Shown: positions 35,441 through 46,240 of the stretch, piece by piece
How the letters are laid out: every line of letters begins with the position of its first letter
Position numbering within the stretch: position 1 is the first letter of the stretch
Made by a program: the position numbers and the translations under genes
Notes under the pieces: model-generated
Databases searched by the model: none
What the model saw: the letters and a program-made list of their open reading frames with translations, nothing else
Told to the model about the DNA's origin: nothing
Source of the DNA: Inia geoffrensis
Lineage: Eukaryota > Chordata > Mammalia > Artiodactyla > Iniidae
Reading direction: 5' to 3'
DNA length: 64,000 bases
Assembly (NCBI GenBank): GCA_036417435.1
Contig: CM070901.1
Span: 2,578,001 to 2,642,000, forward strand

Positions 35441-36338
35441 GCATGTTAAAAATTAAGAAAAGAAAACTCCTTCTGTGGAAAGATGGAAGATTGAATATAC
35501 GCCTCTAACTTTATTTCTTTTGAAACCTCAGTGAAAATACAATAAAGGGATTTTTGAAAAAAAAAAAAAAGACCGGGATGGAGAAAATGGGAGAAGGTAG
35601 AACATGTGAAATCTGGAAAGCAGATGGGTGGGTGACAACAGGCTTGACAAACCCCAGAAAGCCCAATCCTTACTCAGAAGGCTCAGAAAGGCTCAGTACC
35701 AGGTCTTCCCGGAAGTGGGGTAAAAGGGCGTTGGGGGCCAAAGCAAGAAGAATTAACTGAAAACTCTGAGATCCTCAGATACCCTTTTCCACGGTTTGCT
35801 GCTGGGCGACTCCCATGAATGCTTCAAAGCTCGGGAGGAGGTGAAACCAAGCCTGTCGCTGGGCACCCCAGGAGTGGGTAACGGAGCAGATGCTCCACCA
35901 GCCCAGGGGATCCATAGACCTCTGTGTTTGAAACTGACACCTTCAGCCCTCCTGAGCCTGCTCTGGATCCCAGAACGCTGCAGCTCAGACCTTATCCTCC
36001 AGGCATGAGATCGGAGGAGCCTTCGCCGGGGCACCAGAGCAGGGGCAGCCCCAGAGAAAAGACCTAAAGATTCCACGTGACAAGGTGCCCCCCAAATGGA
36101 CCAGCCAATCACCCTACAGTAAAGCTGGATGTCAAGTGACACCCACTGCCCAGGGCTTGTTAGTCCTCGACACTTTTTTTTTTAATATGATCACAATATG
36201 ACTTTATTAATATTTATTGCCCAAATAATAGTATAAACAGAAAAATAAACAGTGAAAAAGACATTAACAACCAAAATCAAAATAATAACAATACTTTTCT
36301 CATACTATCAGTTCTACAACCAGTCCCTAGATTTCATT
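35441..36338. other. Unassigned segment with internal A-run; GC-richer middle
   Basis: An A-run at about 35553-35567 follows AATACAATAAAGGG, which looks like a poly(A) signal plus tail. The following 600 bases are GC-richer than their surroundings, then AT-rich DNA resumes. Open frames at 35753-36142 (reverse) and 35796-36008 show no recognisable family. It could be an old retrocopy or LTR-type repeat that I cannot name. Confidence 0.35.
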
Positions 36339-36353
36339 ACTTTTGACAATTTC

Positions 36354-36931
36354 TTTTTTTTTTTTTAAACATCTTTATTGGAGTATAGTTCCTTTACAAT
36401 GGTGTGTCAGTTTCTGCTTCATAACAAAGTGAATCAGCTATACATATACATATGTTCCCATATCTCTTCCCTCTTGCATCTTCCTCCCTCCCACCCTCCC
36501 TATCCCACCCCTCCAGGCGGTCACAAAGCACCGAGCTGATATCCCTGTGCTATGCGGCTGCTTCCCACTAGCTATCTCTTTTACGTTTGGTAGTGTGTAT
36601 ATGTCCATGCCACTCTCTCACTTTGTCACAGCTTACCCTTCCCCCTCCCCGTATCCTCAAGTTCATTCTCTACATCTGTGTCTTTATTCCCGTCCTGCCC
36701 CTAGGTTCTTCTGACCATTTTTTTTTTTTAGATTCCATATATATGTGTTAGCATATGGTATTTGTTTTTCTCTTTATGACTTACTTTGTATGACAGTCTG
36801 TAGGTCCATCCACCTCAGTACAAATAACTCAGTTTTGTTCCTTTTTATGGTTGAGTAATATTCCATTGTATACATGTGCCACATCTTCTTTATCCATTCA
36901 TCTGTTGATGGACACTTAGGTTGCTTCCATG
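36354..36931 (-). mobile_element. 5'-truncated L1 (antisense)
   Basis: A T-run is followed by TTAAACATCTTTATTGGAG, the full antisense 3' UTR and the end of ORF2. The flanks ACTTTTGACAATTTC (36339-36353) and ACTTCTGACCGTTTC (36932-36946) agree at 12 of 15 positions. Confidence 0.9.
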
Positions 36932-37106
36932 ACTTCTGACCGTTTCCGATTTTAGTTCTTCTGGTGTTTATTTGTGTCACCCTTAATGTTACGCTCGTAT
37001 ATCAATATTCACAGACTACCTCCTATCAAAGTAGAACATTTGGCTCACTTGCATTTCCTTCCACTTCCTTTTCTTCACTCTGGGTTGTAGAACCTATCAA
37101 GTTATT

Positions 37107-37314
37107 ATTATTTTTTTTTTTTCTGTGGTACACAGGCCTCTCACTGTTGTGGCCTCTCCCATTGTGGAGCACAGGCTCCGGAAGCGCAGGCTCAGCGGCC
37201 ATGGCTCATGGGCCCGGCCGCTCCATGGCATGTGGGATCTTCCCAGACCAGGGCTCGAACCCATGTCCCCTGCATCGGCAGGCGGACTTTCAACCACTGT
37301 GCCACCAGGGAAGC
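37107..37314 (-). mobile_element. Cetacean SINE (CHR-2 type)
   Basis: The standard antisense body with several CpGs decayed. A perfect 14-bp TSD, CCTATCAAGTTATT, lies at 37093-37106 and about 37315-37328. Confidence 0.95.
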
Positions 37315-37877
37315 CCTATCAAGTTATTTTTAATACACTTTTTTAAAAACCTCATTTTACTATGAAAATCAGCACACATATGGTAGAGTACATAAAACAT
37401 ATAAATAGCTGAAATCATTGCTATAACACATGCACTCCCCCAAATTCCACCAGCACCTGAGGCTCCCTGCTTGTCCCTTCATCATCCCAGGACCGTCCTT
37501 CCCACTGAAGGGGACAACTGCCTTTTATGCTAAGAGCTTATTTGCTTTTCTGTTTTACTAACTGAATGTGGATCCTTAAACACTCTGATATAGTGTTACC
37601 TGCTTTTGAACTTGATGTAAAAGGAATGATAGAAGGGATGTTATTTTGTGTTTGGCTTTAGTTGTGAGATTCATTCAGGTTGTTGGTAATAATGGAAGTC
37701 TGTTCCTTATTATTGCTGTGTCGTATGCCAATGTATATGAGCATATCCAAATTTAGTTATCCACTATACTTTTTGATGGATGCTGAAGCTGTTTCTCCTT
37801 TGGGTCTATTATAAATGATGTTCCCATGATATTCTGATATTATCTTCCGCTGCATATGCTCATGCCTTTCTTGAGAG

Positions 37878-38102
37878 CAGGGGTTGGTAAGTTTTTTTTT
37901 CTGTAAGGGGCCAGATAGTAAATGTTTTAGGTTTCTCAGGTAATATGGTCTCTCTCACAACTACGGAAATCTGTGAGAAAGCACTCACAGACATAACAGA
38001 TAATATAGAAGTGAATGTGCATGGCTGTGTTCCAATACACTTGTATTTTCAAAAATAGGCTGCACGCTGGATTTGACCTGAGGTCCTTGTTTCCTGACCC
38101 TT
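37878..38102. mobile_element. Non-autonomous hAT-type DNA transposon
   Basis: CAGGGGTTGGTAAG starts a sequence with GGGCCAGATAGTAAATGTTTT and GTGGCTGTGTTCCAA-like segments (here ATGGCTGTGTTCCAATAC), ending near TTTCCTGACCCTT, an imperfect inverted match to the start. This is a common mammalian MER-type hAT-Charlie element by memory. I do not assign a subfamily, and no clear 8-bp TSD remains. Confidence 0.7.
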
Positions 38103-38411
38103 AATCTAGGGTATATACTAGGAATGGAATTGATGGTTATAAGGTAAGCATATCTTTAACTTAAATGATATCAAACTGGTTTTTAAAGTAGTTGCACCCA
38201 TTTATATTCCCACAAACAAAGTATGAAACTAATCATTGCTTAACACCTTCTACGTCAGTTCTTGGTATTGTCAGATGTGTTAATTTTAACCATCCTGGTG
38301 AACTTGTGCTGGCGTCTCATTGTGGCTTTCAGTCTCAATTTCCTGATCTGTTATGAAAATTTCATGTCCATTGAATGATTGTTTTTTTCTTTTGAGGAGT
38401 GCCTCACCAAG

Positions 38412-38759
38412 TGCTATGGTCTGAACGTTACTGTCCCCCCCAAGTTCGTATGTTAGATTGCTAACCCCCAAAGGTGATGGTATCAGGAAATGAGGCCTCT
38501 GGAAGGCGATTAGGTCGTAAGGCTGAAGCACTCATGAATGGGGGTAGTGTTCTTATAAAGGAACCCCACAGAGCTCCCTAGCTGTGGGCACAGCAAGAAG
38601 GTGTCCGCTATGAACCTGAAAGTCAGCTCTCACCAGAATAGGACCGTGCTGGCACCTTGATCTTGGACTTCCAGCCTCCAGAACTATAATAAATTTTTGT
38701 TCTTTGTAAGCTACCCAGTCTCTGGTATTTTGTTATAGCAGCCCAACTGGATTAAGACA
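38412..38759 (+). mobile_element. MaLR LTR (MST/MLT1-like)
   Basis: It begins TGCTATGGTCTGAACGTTAC, contains TTCTTATAAAGGAACCCC and CACCTTGATCTTGGACTTCC, and ends GGATTAAGACA. The ends follow the TG...CA rule. The 5-bp flanks are CCAAG (38407-38411) and CCAGG (38760-38764), a one-mismatch TSD. Confidence 0.88.
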
Positions 38760-39362
38760 CCAGGGGTTCCCCCTGCCCCCAATTTTCTGTTAGGTTTTCT
38801 GTTATTTTCTTATTGATTTGTAAAATTTATTTAAATATTCTGGATATGAGACTTTTAAAGAGTTATTTGTATATAAATACCTTCTCCAATTTCATGGTAT
38901 GTTTTTATATTCTATTAATAGAATTTGAAAATGAATGTATATTCTTTATTTCCCAATAGGTGTCATTTATCAAATTTTCTTTAACACTGTTTTTTTTTTT
39001 TTAATCTTTATTGGAATATAATTGCTTTACAATGGTGTGTTAGTTTCTGCTTTATAGCAAAGTGAATCAGTTATACATATACATATGTTCCCATATCTCT
39101 TCCCTCTTGCTTCTCCCTCACTTCCATACGCACTATCCCACCCCTCTAGGTGGTCACAAATAACCGAGTTGATCTCCCTGCGTTATGCGGCTGCTTCCCA
39201 CTAGCTAGCTATTTTACGTTTGGTAGTGTGTATATGTCCATGCCACTCTCTCACTTTGTCACAGCTTACCCTTCCCCCTCCCCATATCCTCAAGTCCATT
39301 CTCTAGTAGGTCTGTGTCTTTATTCCTGTCTTACCCCTAGGTTCTTCATGACATTTTTTTTC

Positions 39363-42300
39363 TTAGATTCCGTATATATGTGCTAGCATACGGTATTTGT
39401 CTTTCTCTTTCGAACTTACTTCACTGTATGACAGACTCTAGGTCCACCCACCTCATTACAAATAACTCAATTTCGTTTCTTTTTATGGCTGAGTAATATT
39501 CCATTGTATATATGTGCCACATCTTCTTTATCCATTCATCTGATAATGGACACTTAGGTTGTTTCCATCTCCTGGCTATTGTAAATAGAGCTGCAATGAA
39601 CATTTTGGTACATGACTCTTTTTAAATTATGGTTTGCTCAGGGTATATGCCCAGTAGTGGGATTGCTGGGTCATATGGTTGTTGTATTTGTAGTTTTTTA
39701 AGGAACATCCATACTGTTCTCCATAGTGGCTGTACCAATTCACATTCCCACCAACAGTGCAAGAGGGTTCCTTTTCTCCACACCCTTGCAGCATTTATTG
39801 TTTCTAGATTTTTTGATGATGGCCATTCTGACCGGTGTGAGATGATACCTCATTGTAGTTTTGATTTGCATTTTTCTAATGATTAATTATGTTGAGCATT
39901 CTTTCATGTGTTTGTTGGCAGTCTGTACATCTTCCTTGGAGAAATGTCTGTTTAGGTCTTCTGCCCATTTTTGGATTGGGTTGTTTGTTTTTTTTGTTAC
40001 TGAGCTGCATGAGCTGCTTGTAAATTTTGGAGATTAATCCTTTGTCAGTTGCTTCATTTGCAAATATTTTCTCCCATTCTGAGGGTTGTCTTTTGGTCTT
40101 TTTATGGTTTCCTTTGCTGTGCAAAAGCTTTGAAGTTTCATTAGGTCCCATTTGTTTATTTTTGTTTCTATTTCCATTTCTCTAGGAGGTGGGTCAAAAA
40201 GGACCTTGCTGTGATTTATGTCATAGAGTGTCCTGCCTATGTTGTCCTCTAAGAGTTTGATAGTTTCTGGCCTTCCATTTAGGTCTTTAATCCACTTTGA
40301 GCTTATTTTTGTGTATTGTGTTAGGGAGTGTTTAATCTCATACTTTCACATGTAGCTGTCCAGTTTTCCCAGCACCACTTATTGAAGAGGCTGTCCTTTC
40401 TCCACTGTACATTCCTACCTCCTTTATCAAAGATAAGGTGACCATATGTGCATGGGTTTATCTCTGGGCTTTCTATCCTGTTCCATTGATCTATCTTTCT
40501 GTTTCTGTGCCAGTACCGTAGTGTCTTGATTACTGTAGCTTTGTAGTATAGTCTGAAGTCAGGGAGCTTGATTCCTCCAGCTCTGTTTTTCGTTCTCAAG
40601 ATTGCTTTGGCTATTCAGGGTCTTTTGTGTTTCCATACAAATTGTGAAATTTTTTGTTCTAGTTCTGTGAAAAATGCCAGTGGTAATTTGATAGGGATTG
40701 CACTGAATCTGTAGATTGCTTTGGGTAGTAGAGTCATTTTCACAATGTTGATTCTTCCAATCCAAGGACATAGTATATCTCTCCATCTATTTGTATCATC
40801 TTTAATTTCTTTCATCAGTGTCTTATACTTTTCTACATACAGGCCTTTTGTCTCCATAGGTAGGTTGATTCCTAGGTATTTTATTCTTTTTGTTGCAATG
40901 GTAAATGGGAGTGTTTTCTTGATTTCACTTTCAGATTCTTCATCATTAGTATATAGGAATGCCAGAGATTTCTGTGCATTAATTTTGTATCCTGCTACTT
41001 TACCAAATTCATTGATTAGCTCTAGTAGTTTTCTGGTAGCATCTTTAGGATTCTCTATGTATAGTATCATGTCATCTGCAAACAGTGACAGCTTTACTTC
41101 TTCTTTTCCGATTTGGATTCCTTTTATTTCCTTTTCTTCTCTGATTGCTGTGGCTAAAACTTCCAAAATGATGTTGAATAAGAGTGGTGAGAGTGGGCAA
41201 CCTTGTGTTGTTCCTGATATTAGTGGAATTGCTTTCAGTTTTTCACCATTCAGGATGATGTTGGCTGTGGGTTTGTCATATATGGCCTTTATTATGTTGA
41301 GGAAAGTTCCCTCTGTGCGTACTTTCTGCAGGGCTTTTATCGTAAATGGGGGTTGAATTTTGTCGAAAGCTTTCTCTGCATCTATTGATATAACCATATG
41401 GTTTTTCTCCTTTAATTTGTTAATATGGTGTATAACATTGATTGATTTGCGTATATTGAAGAATCCTTGCATTCCTGGGATAAACCCCACTTGATCATGG
41501 TGTATGATCCTTTTAATGTGCTGTTGGATTCTGTTTGCTAGTATTTTTTTGAGGATTTTTGCATCTATGTTCATCAGTGATATTGGCCTGTAGTTTTCTT
41601 CCTTTGTGACATTCTTGTCTGGTTTTGGTATCAGGGTGATGGTGGCCTCGTAGAATGAGTTTGGGAGTTTTCCTCCCTCTGCTATATTTTAGAAGAGCTT
41701 GAGAAGGACAGGTGTTAGCTCTTCTCTAAATGTTTGATAGAATTCGCCTGTGAAGCCATCTGGTCCTGGGGTTTTGTTTGTTGGAAGATTTTAAATCACA
41801 GTTTCAATTTCAGTGTTTGTGACTGGTCTGTTCATATTTTCTATTTCTTCCTGATTCAGTCTTGGCAGGTTGTGCATTTCTAAGAATATGTCCATTTCTT
41901 CCAAGTTGTCCATTTTATTGTCATAGAGTTGCTTGTAGTAATCTCACATGATCTTTTGTACTTCTGTAGTGTCAGTTGTTACTTCTCCTTTTTCATTTCT
42001 AATTCTATTGATTTGAGTCTTCTCCCTTTTTTTCTTGATGAGTCTGGCTAATGGTTTATCAATTTTGTTTATCTTCTCAAAGAACCAGCTTTTAGTTTTA
42101 TTGATCTTTGCCATCGTCTCCTTCATTTCTTTTTCATTTATTTCTGATCTGATCTTTATGATTTCTTTCCTTCTGGTAACTTTGGGATTTTTTTGTTCTT
42201 CTTTCTCTAATTGCTTTAGGTGCAAAGTTAGGTTGTTTATTCGAGATGTTTCCTGTTTCTTAAGGTAGGATTGTATTGCTATAAACTTCCCTCTTAGAAC

Positions 42301-43535
42301 TGCTTTTGCTGCATCCCATAGGTTTTCGGTCATCGTGTTTTTATTGTCATTTGTTTCTAGGTATTTTTTGATTTCCTCTTTGATTTCTTCAGTGATCACT
42401 TCGTTATTAAGTAGTGTATTGTTTAGCCTCCATGTGTTTGTATTTTTTACATATCTTTTCCTGTAATTGATATTTAGTCTCATAGCATTGTGGTCAGAAA
42501 AGATACTTGATACAATTTCAATTTTCTTAAATTTACCAAGGCTTGATTTGTGACCCAAGATATGATCTATCCTGGAGAATGTTCCATGGGCACTTGAGAA
42601 AAATGTGTTTTTGGTTGGAATGTTCTATAAATATCAATTAAGTCCATCTTGTTTAATGTATCATTTAAAGCTTGTGTTTCCTTATTTATTTTCATTTTGG
42701 ATGATCTGTCCATTGGTGAAAGTGGAGTGTTAAAGTCTCCTACTATGAATGTGTTACTGTCGATTTCCCCTTTTATGGCTGTTAGTATTTGCCTTATTTA
42801 TTGAGGTGCTCCTATATTGGTTGCATAAATATTTACAATTGTTATATCTTCTTCTTGGATCGATCCCTTGATCATTATGTAGTGTCCTTCTTTGTCTCTT
42901 CTAATAGTCTTTATTTTAAAGTGTATTTTGTCTGATATGAGAATTGCTACTCCAGCTTTCTTTTGGTTTCCATTTGCATGAAATATTTTTTTTCATTCCC
43001 TCACTTTCAGTCTGTATGTGTCCCTAGGTCAGAAGTGGGTCTGTTGTAGACAGCATACATACGGGTCTTGCTTTTTTTTTTTATTATTTTATTTTATTTA
43101 TTTATTTTTGGCTGCGTTGGGTCTTCGTCGCTGCACGTGGGCTTTCTCTAGTTGCGGCAAGCGGGGGCTACTCTTCGTTGTGGTGTGCGGGTTTCTCATT
43201 GCAGTGGCTTCTCTTGTTGCGGAGCATGGGCTCTAGGCACGTGGGCTTCAGTAGTTGTGGCACGCGGGCTCAGTAGTTGTGGCCCGCGGGCTCTAGAGTG
43301 CAGGCTCAGTAGTTGTGGCTCACGGGTTTAGTTGCTCCGTGGCATGTGGGATCTTCCCGGACCAGGGCTCGAACCTGTGTCCCCTACACTGGCAGGCGGA
43401 TTCTTAACCACTGAGCCACCAGGGAAACCCTGGGTCTTGCTTTTGTATCCATTCAACCAATCTGTGTCTTTAGGTGGGAGCATTAAATCCATTTACATTT
43501 AAGGTAGTTATCGATATGTATGTCCCTATTCCCGT
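39363..43535 (-). pseudogene. L1 ORF2 on reverse strand, broken by stops and a SINE
   Basis: The expected start codon reads ACG (43533-43535). A TAA at 43470-43472 follows the N-terminal NVNGFNAPT, at the same codon as the TAA of the copy at 30885-30887. A 356-bp SINE interrupts the endonuclease domain. A 204-codon open stretch (41944-42558) covers the end of the endonuclease domain and the linker. The RT core is open at 40615-41574, with motif A (SIDAEKAFD) and the FADD box (41071-41082) intact. TGA at 40615-40617 ends it, again at the codon where the forward copy has TGA (33378-33380). The C-terminal part is readable in pieces down to 39363. Confidence 0.93.
43076..43431 (-). mobile_element. 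Longer tRNA-derived SINE (CHR-1-like) nested in L1
   Basis: The antisense body GGCTGCGTTGGGTCTTCG has three CAGTAGTTGTGG units and ends ACCAGGGAAACCC. A perfect 13-bp TSD, GGGTCTTGCTTTT, lies at 43063-43075 and 43432-43444. Removing it restores continuous L1 ORF2 sequence. Confidence 0.96.
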
Positions 43536-43592
43536 TTTCTTAATTTTTTGCGTTTGTTATTGTTGGTCTTTTCCTTCTCTGGTGTTTCTTGC

Positions 43593-44459
43593 CTAGAGAA
43601 GATCCTTTAGCATTTGTGGTAAAGCTGGTTTGGTGGTGCTGAACTCTCTCAGCTTTTGCTTGTCTGTAAAGGTTTTAATTTCTCCATCAAATCTGAATGA
43701 GATCCTTCCTGAATAGAGTAATCTTGGTTGTAGGTTTTTCTCCTTCATCACTTTAAATATGTCCCGCCAGTCCCTTCTGGCTTGCAGAGTTTCTGCTGAA
43801 AGATCAGCTGTTAACCTTATGGGGATTCCCTTTTGTGTTATTTGTTGTTTTTCCCTTGCTGCTTTTAATATGTTTTCTTTGTATTTAATTTTTGACAGTT
43901 TGATTAATATGTGTCTTGGTGTGTTTCTCCCTGGATTTATCCTGTATGGGACTCTCTGTGCTTCCTGGACTTCATTAACTATTTCCTTTCCCATATTAAG
44001 GAAGTTTTCAGCTATAATCTCTTCAAATATTTTCACAGTCCCTTTATTTTTCTCTTCTTCTTTTGGAACCCCTATAATTCGAATCTTGGTGCATTTAACA
44101 TTGTCCCAGAGGTCTATGAGACTGTCCTCAGTTCTTTTCATTCTTTTTTCTTTATTCTGCTCTTCAGTAGTTATTTCCAGTATTTTATCTTCCAGGTCAC
44201 TTATCCGCTCTTCTGCCTCAGTTATTCTCCTATTTACCCCTTCCAGAGTATTTTTAATTTCATTTATTGTGTTGTTCATCGTTGCTTGTTTCATCTTTAG
44301 TTCTTCTAGGTCCTTGTTAAATGTTTCTTGCATTTTGTCTATTCTATTTCCAAGATTTTGGATCATCTTTACTATCATTATTCTGAATTCTTTTTCAGGT
44401 AGACTGACTATTTCCTCTTCATTTGTTAGGTCTGGTCGGTTTTTATCTTGCTCCTTCAT
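43593..44459 (-). CDS. L1 ORF1 protein, intact 288-residue frame
   Basis: L1 ORF1p is a trimeric RNA-binding protein and nucleic acid chaperone that packages L1 RNA in the cytoplasm. The frame is open from MKEQDKNRPDLTNEEE to the stop at 43593-43595. Residues about 10-125 are rich in E, K, N and L with heptad-like spacing (KMQETFNKDLEELKMKQ), consistent with the coiled coil. The RRM follows (IRIIGVPKEEE onward). The C-terminal domain keeps the paired arginines in LQARRDW (about R228-R229), which human ORF1p needs for RNA binding. It is shorter than human ORF1p (338 residues), mainly at the N-terminus. The companion ORF2 is dead and the element lacks its 5' promoter, so any expression would need an outside promoter. 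It is an intact relic rather than a proven gene. Confidence 0.85.
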   Translation of the reverse strand: MKEQDKNRPDLTNEEEIVSLPEKEFRIMIVKMIQNLGNRIDKMQETFNKDLEELKMKQATMNNTINEIKNTLEGVNRRITEAEERISDLEDKILEITTEEQNKEKRMKRTEDSLIDLWDNVKCTKIRIIGVPKEEEKNKGTVKIFEEIIAENFLNMGKEIVNEVQEAQRVPYRINPGRNTPRHILIKLSKIKYKENILKAAREKQQITQKGIPIRLTADLSAETLQARRDWRDIFKVMKEKNLQPRLLYSGRISFRFDGEIKTFTDKQKLREFSTTKPALPQMLKDLL

Positions 44460-44912
44460 CTGCTGTGTGTTTCTGTCTTCTCATTTGTCTTATCTTACTG
44501 TGTTTGGGGTCTCCTTTTTGCAGGCTGCAGGTTCGTAGTTCCTGTTGTTTTTGGTGTCTGTCCCCAGTGGCTAAATTTGGTTCATTGTGTTGTGTAGGCT
44601 TCCTGGTGGAGGGGACTTGTGCCTATGTTCTGGTGGATGAGGGTTGATCTTGTCTTTCTGGTGGGAAGGTCCACGTCTGTTGGTGTGTTTTGGGGTGTCT
44701 GTAGACTTATTATGATTTTAGGCAGCCTCTCTGCTAATGGGTGGTGTTGTGTTCCTGTCTTGCTAGTTTGGCATAGGATGTCCAGCACTGTAGCTTGCTG
44801 GTTGTAGAGTGAAGCTGGGTGTTGGTGTTGAGGTGGAGATCTCTGGGAGATTTTCACTTTTTGATATTACTTGGAGCTTGGAGGTCTTTTGTGGACCAAC
44901 ACTGGTATTTTT

Positions 44913-45631
44913 TATATATATTTTTTTAAATTGAAGTATACTTGATTTACAGTTTTGGGTTAGTTTCAGGTATATTGCAAAGTGACTCAGTTATATACAT
45001 ATGTAACTTTCCTTCAGGTTATTTTCCATTATAGTTTATTGCAAGATATTGAATATAGTTCCCTGTGCTATACAGTAAAGTCTTGTTGCTTATCTATTTT
45101 ATATTTAGTACTGTGTATCTGTTAATCCCAAATTCCTAATTTATCCCTCCCTTCACTTCCCCTTTAGTAACCGTTTGTTTTCTTTGTCTATGAGTCTGTT
45201 TCTGTTATATAGATTCATTTGCATTATTTTTAGATTCCACATGTAAATGGTATCATATAATATTTGTCTTTGTCTGGCTTACTTCACTTAGTATGGTAAC
45301 CTCTAGGTCCATCCATGTTACTGCAAATGGCAAGATTTCATTCTTTGTTATGGCTGAGTAATATTTCAGTGTATATGTTCCAGACCTTCTTTATCCATTC
45401 ATCTGTTGTTGGACACATAGGTTGCTTCCATGTCTTGGCTGTTGTAAATAGTGCTGCTGTGAACATTGGGGTGCCTGTATCTTTTGAAATTAGAGTTTTC
45501 ACCTTTTTCCAATATATGCCCAGGAGTGGGATTGCTGGATCATATGGTAGCTCTGTTTTTACTTTTTTGAGGAACCTCCATACTGTTTTCCATAGTGGCT
45601 GCACAAAGTTGCATCCCCACCAACAGTAATG
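44913..45631 (-). mobile_element. 5'-truncated L1 (antisense), abutting the larger L1
   Basis: TTTTTTTAAATTGAAGTATAC to CATCCCCACCAACAGTAATG is the antisense 3' UTR and ORF2 end. The 11-bp repeat CTGGTATTTTT at about 44902-44912 and 45632-45642 is its TSD. The larger L1 later inserted right at its left TSD. Confidence 0.9.
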
Positions 45632-45643
45632 CTGGTATTTTTG

Positions 45644-46240
45644 TGTTCCATTAAAAAAAATACTTTCCCCACCCTGAAATCTTGAAAATATTCTACATTT
45701 TGTTTTAAACACTTGTTTAGCCCTTGAAATTTATGTCTACAATCCATTTGAAATTTTGTTTAAAATATATATTCTTAGCTATTAAGTCAGCTGTCGAGTT
45801 TTAATTGTTTTCCATAAGAATATCTAATTCAGGGCTCCCCAACGCCCACCCCACCCCCCATGGGCCATACAGCAGGAGGTGAGCCGCAGGCGAGTGAGCA
45901 AAGCTTCATGCCACTCCCCACCACTCACATTACTGCCTGAACCCACCGTCTCCCCCATCCATGGAAAAAAAAACTGTCTTCCATGAAACCAGTCCCTGGT
46001 GCCAAAAATGTTGGGGACTGCTGATCTAATTGACCCAGCACCATTAGTTGAAGACACCACTGTCCTTGAATGAAGACATTTCTCGGCAACTGAAGTTTAT
46101 AATGAATCAACTCTCCAGTCTGTGTCTGGTTTCTCTTGTCTGTTTTATTGGTCTGTTTGATACTTCTTGTCCCAATACCACACTGCCTCTCATGCTACTA
46201 CTTTGTAAGTCTTGATATCTGGTAGAACAAGCTAACTCCC
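45644..46240 (-). mobile_element. Ancient L1 (antisense), right part of a split copy
   Basis: GACCCAGCACCATTAGTTG, then GTCCCAATACCACACTG and GTCTTGATATCTGGTAG, follows antisense L1 ORF2 of old type. Its position in L1 follows directly on from where the left part stops at 38982. It is cut by the hAT element at 45830. Confidence 0.65.
45830..46023. mobile_element. Non-autonomous hAT DNA transposon (194 bp)
   Basis: Terminal inverted repeats CAGGGCTCCCCAAC (left) and GTTGGGGACTGCTG (right) fit hAT ends. A perfect 8-bp TSD, ATCTAATT, lies at 45822-45829 and 46024-46031, the hAT hallmark. The body contains CAGCAGGAGGTGAGCCGCAG and CCAGTCCCTGGTGCC, familiar from mammalian hAT elements. It is internally deleted and carries no transposase. 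Confidence 0.92.

Larger units (their letters stand above)
37330..38982 (-). mobile_element. Ancient L1 (antisense), left part of a split copy
   Basis: Unlike the young L1s it is heavily diverged. TTAGTTATCCACTATACTTTTTG, GGGTCTATTATAAATGATGTTCC, TTTATATTCCCACAAACAAAG and ATATTCTGGATATGAGAC follow the antisense L1 order from the 3' UTR into ORF2. It is interrupted by a hAT-type element (37878-38102) and a MaLR LTR (38412-38759). It continues at 45644 after the insertions at 38990-45631. Confidence 0.7.
38990..44897 (-). mobile_element. Near-full-length L1 on reverse strand, truncated in its 5' UTR
   Basis: In plus-strand reading it starts with a T-run and the antisense 3' UTR, then ORF2 (39363-43535, broken), ORF1 (43593-44459, intact) and about 440 bp of 5' UTR, ending near GGTCCAC at 44897. 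The promoter-proximal 5' UTR is absent. A 7-bp repeat AACACTG (38983-38989 and 44898-44904) is the likely TSD. A SINE (43076-43431) has landed in the endonuclease region, so that SINE is younger. It is closely related to the 27.8-kb copy but in the opposite orientation. Confidence 0.94.

Noticed and set aside
40721..41356. 211-codon forward frame, and similar ones at 19245-19685 and 32639-33097 (reverse)
   Set aside because: All are antisense shadows of the L1 reverse transcriptase region, repeated in each L1 copy.
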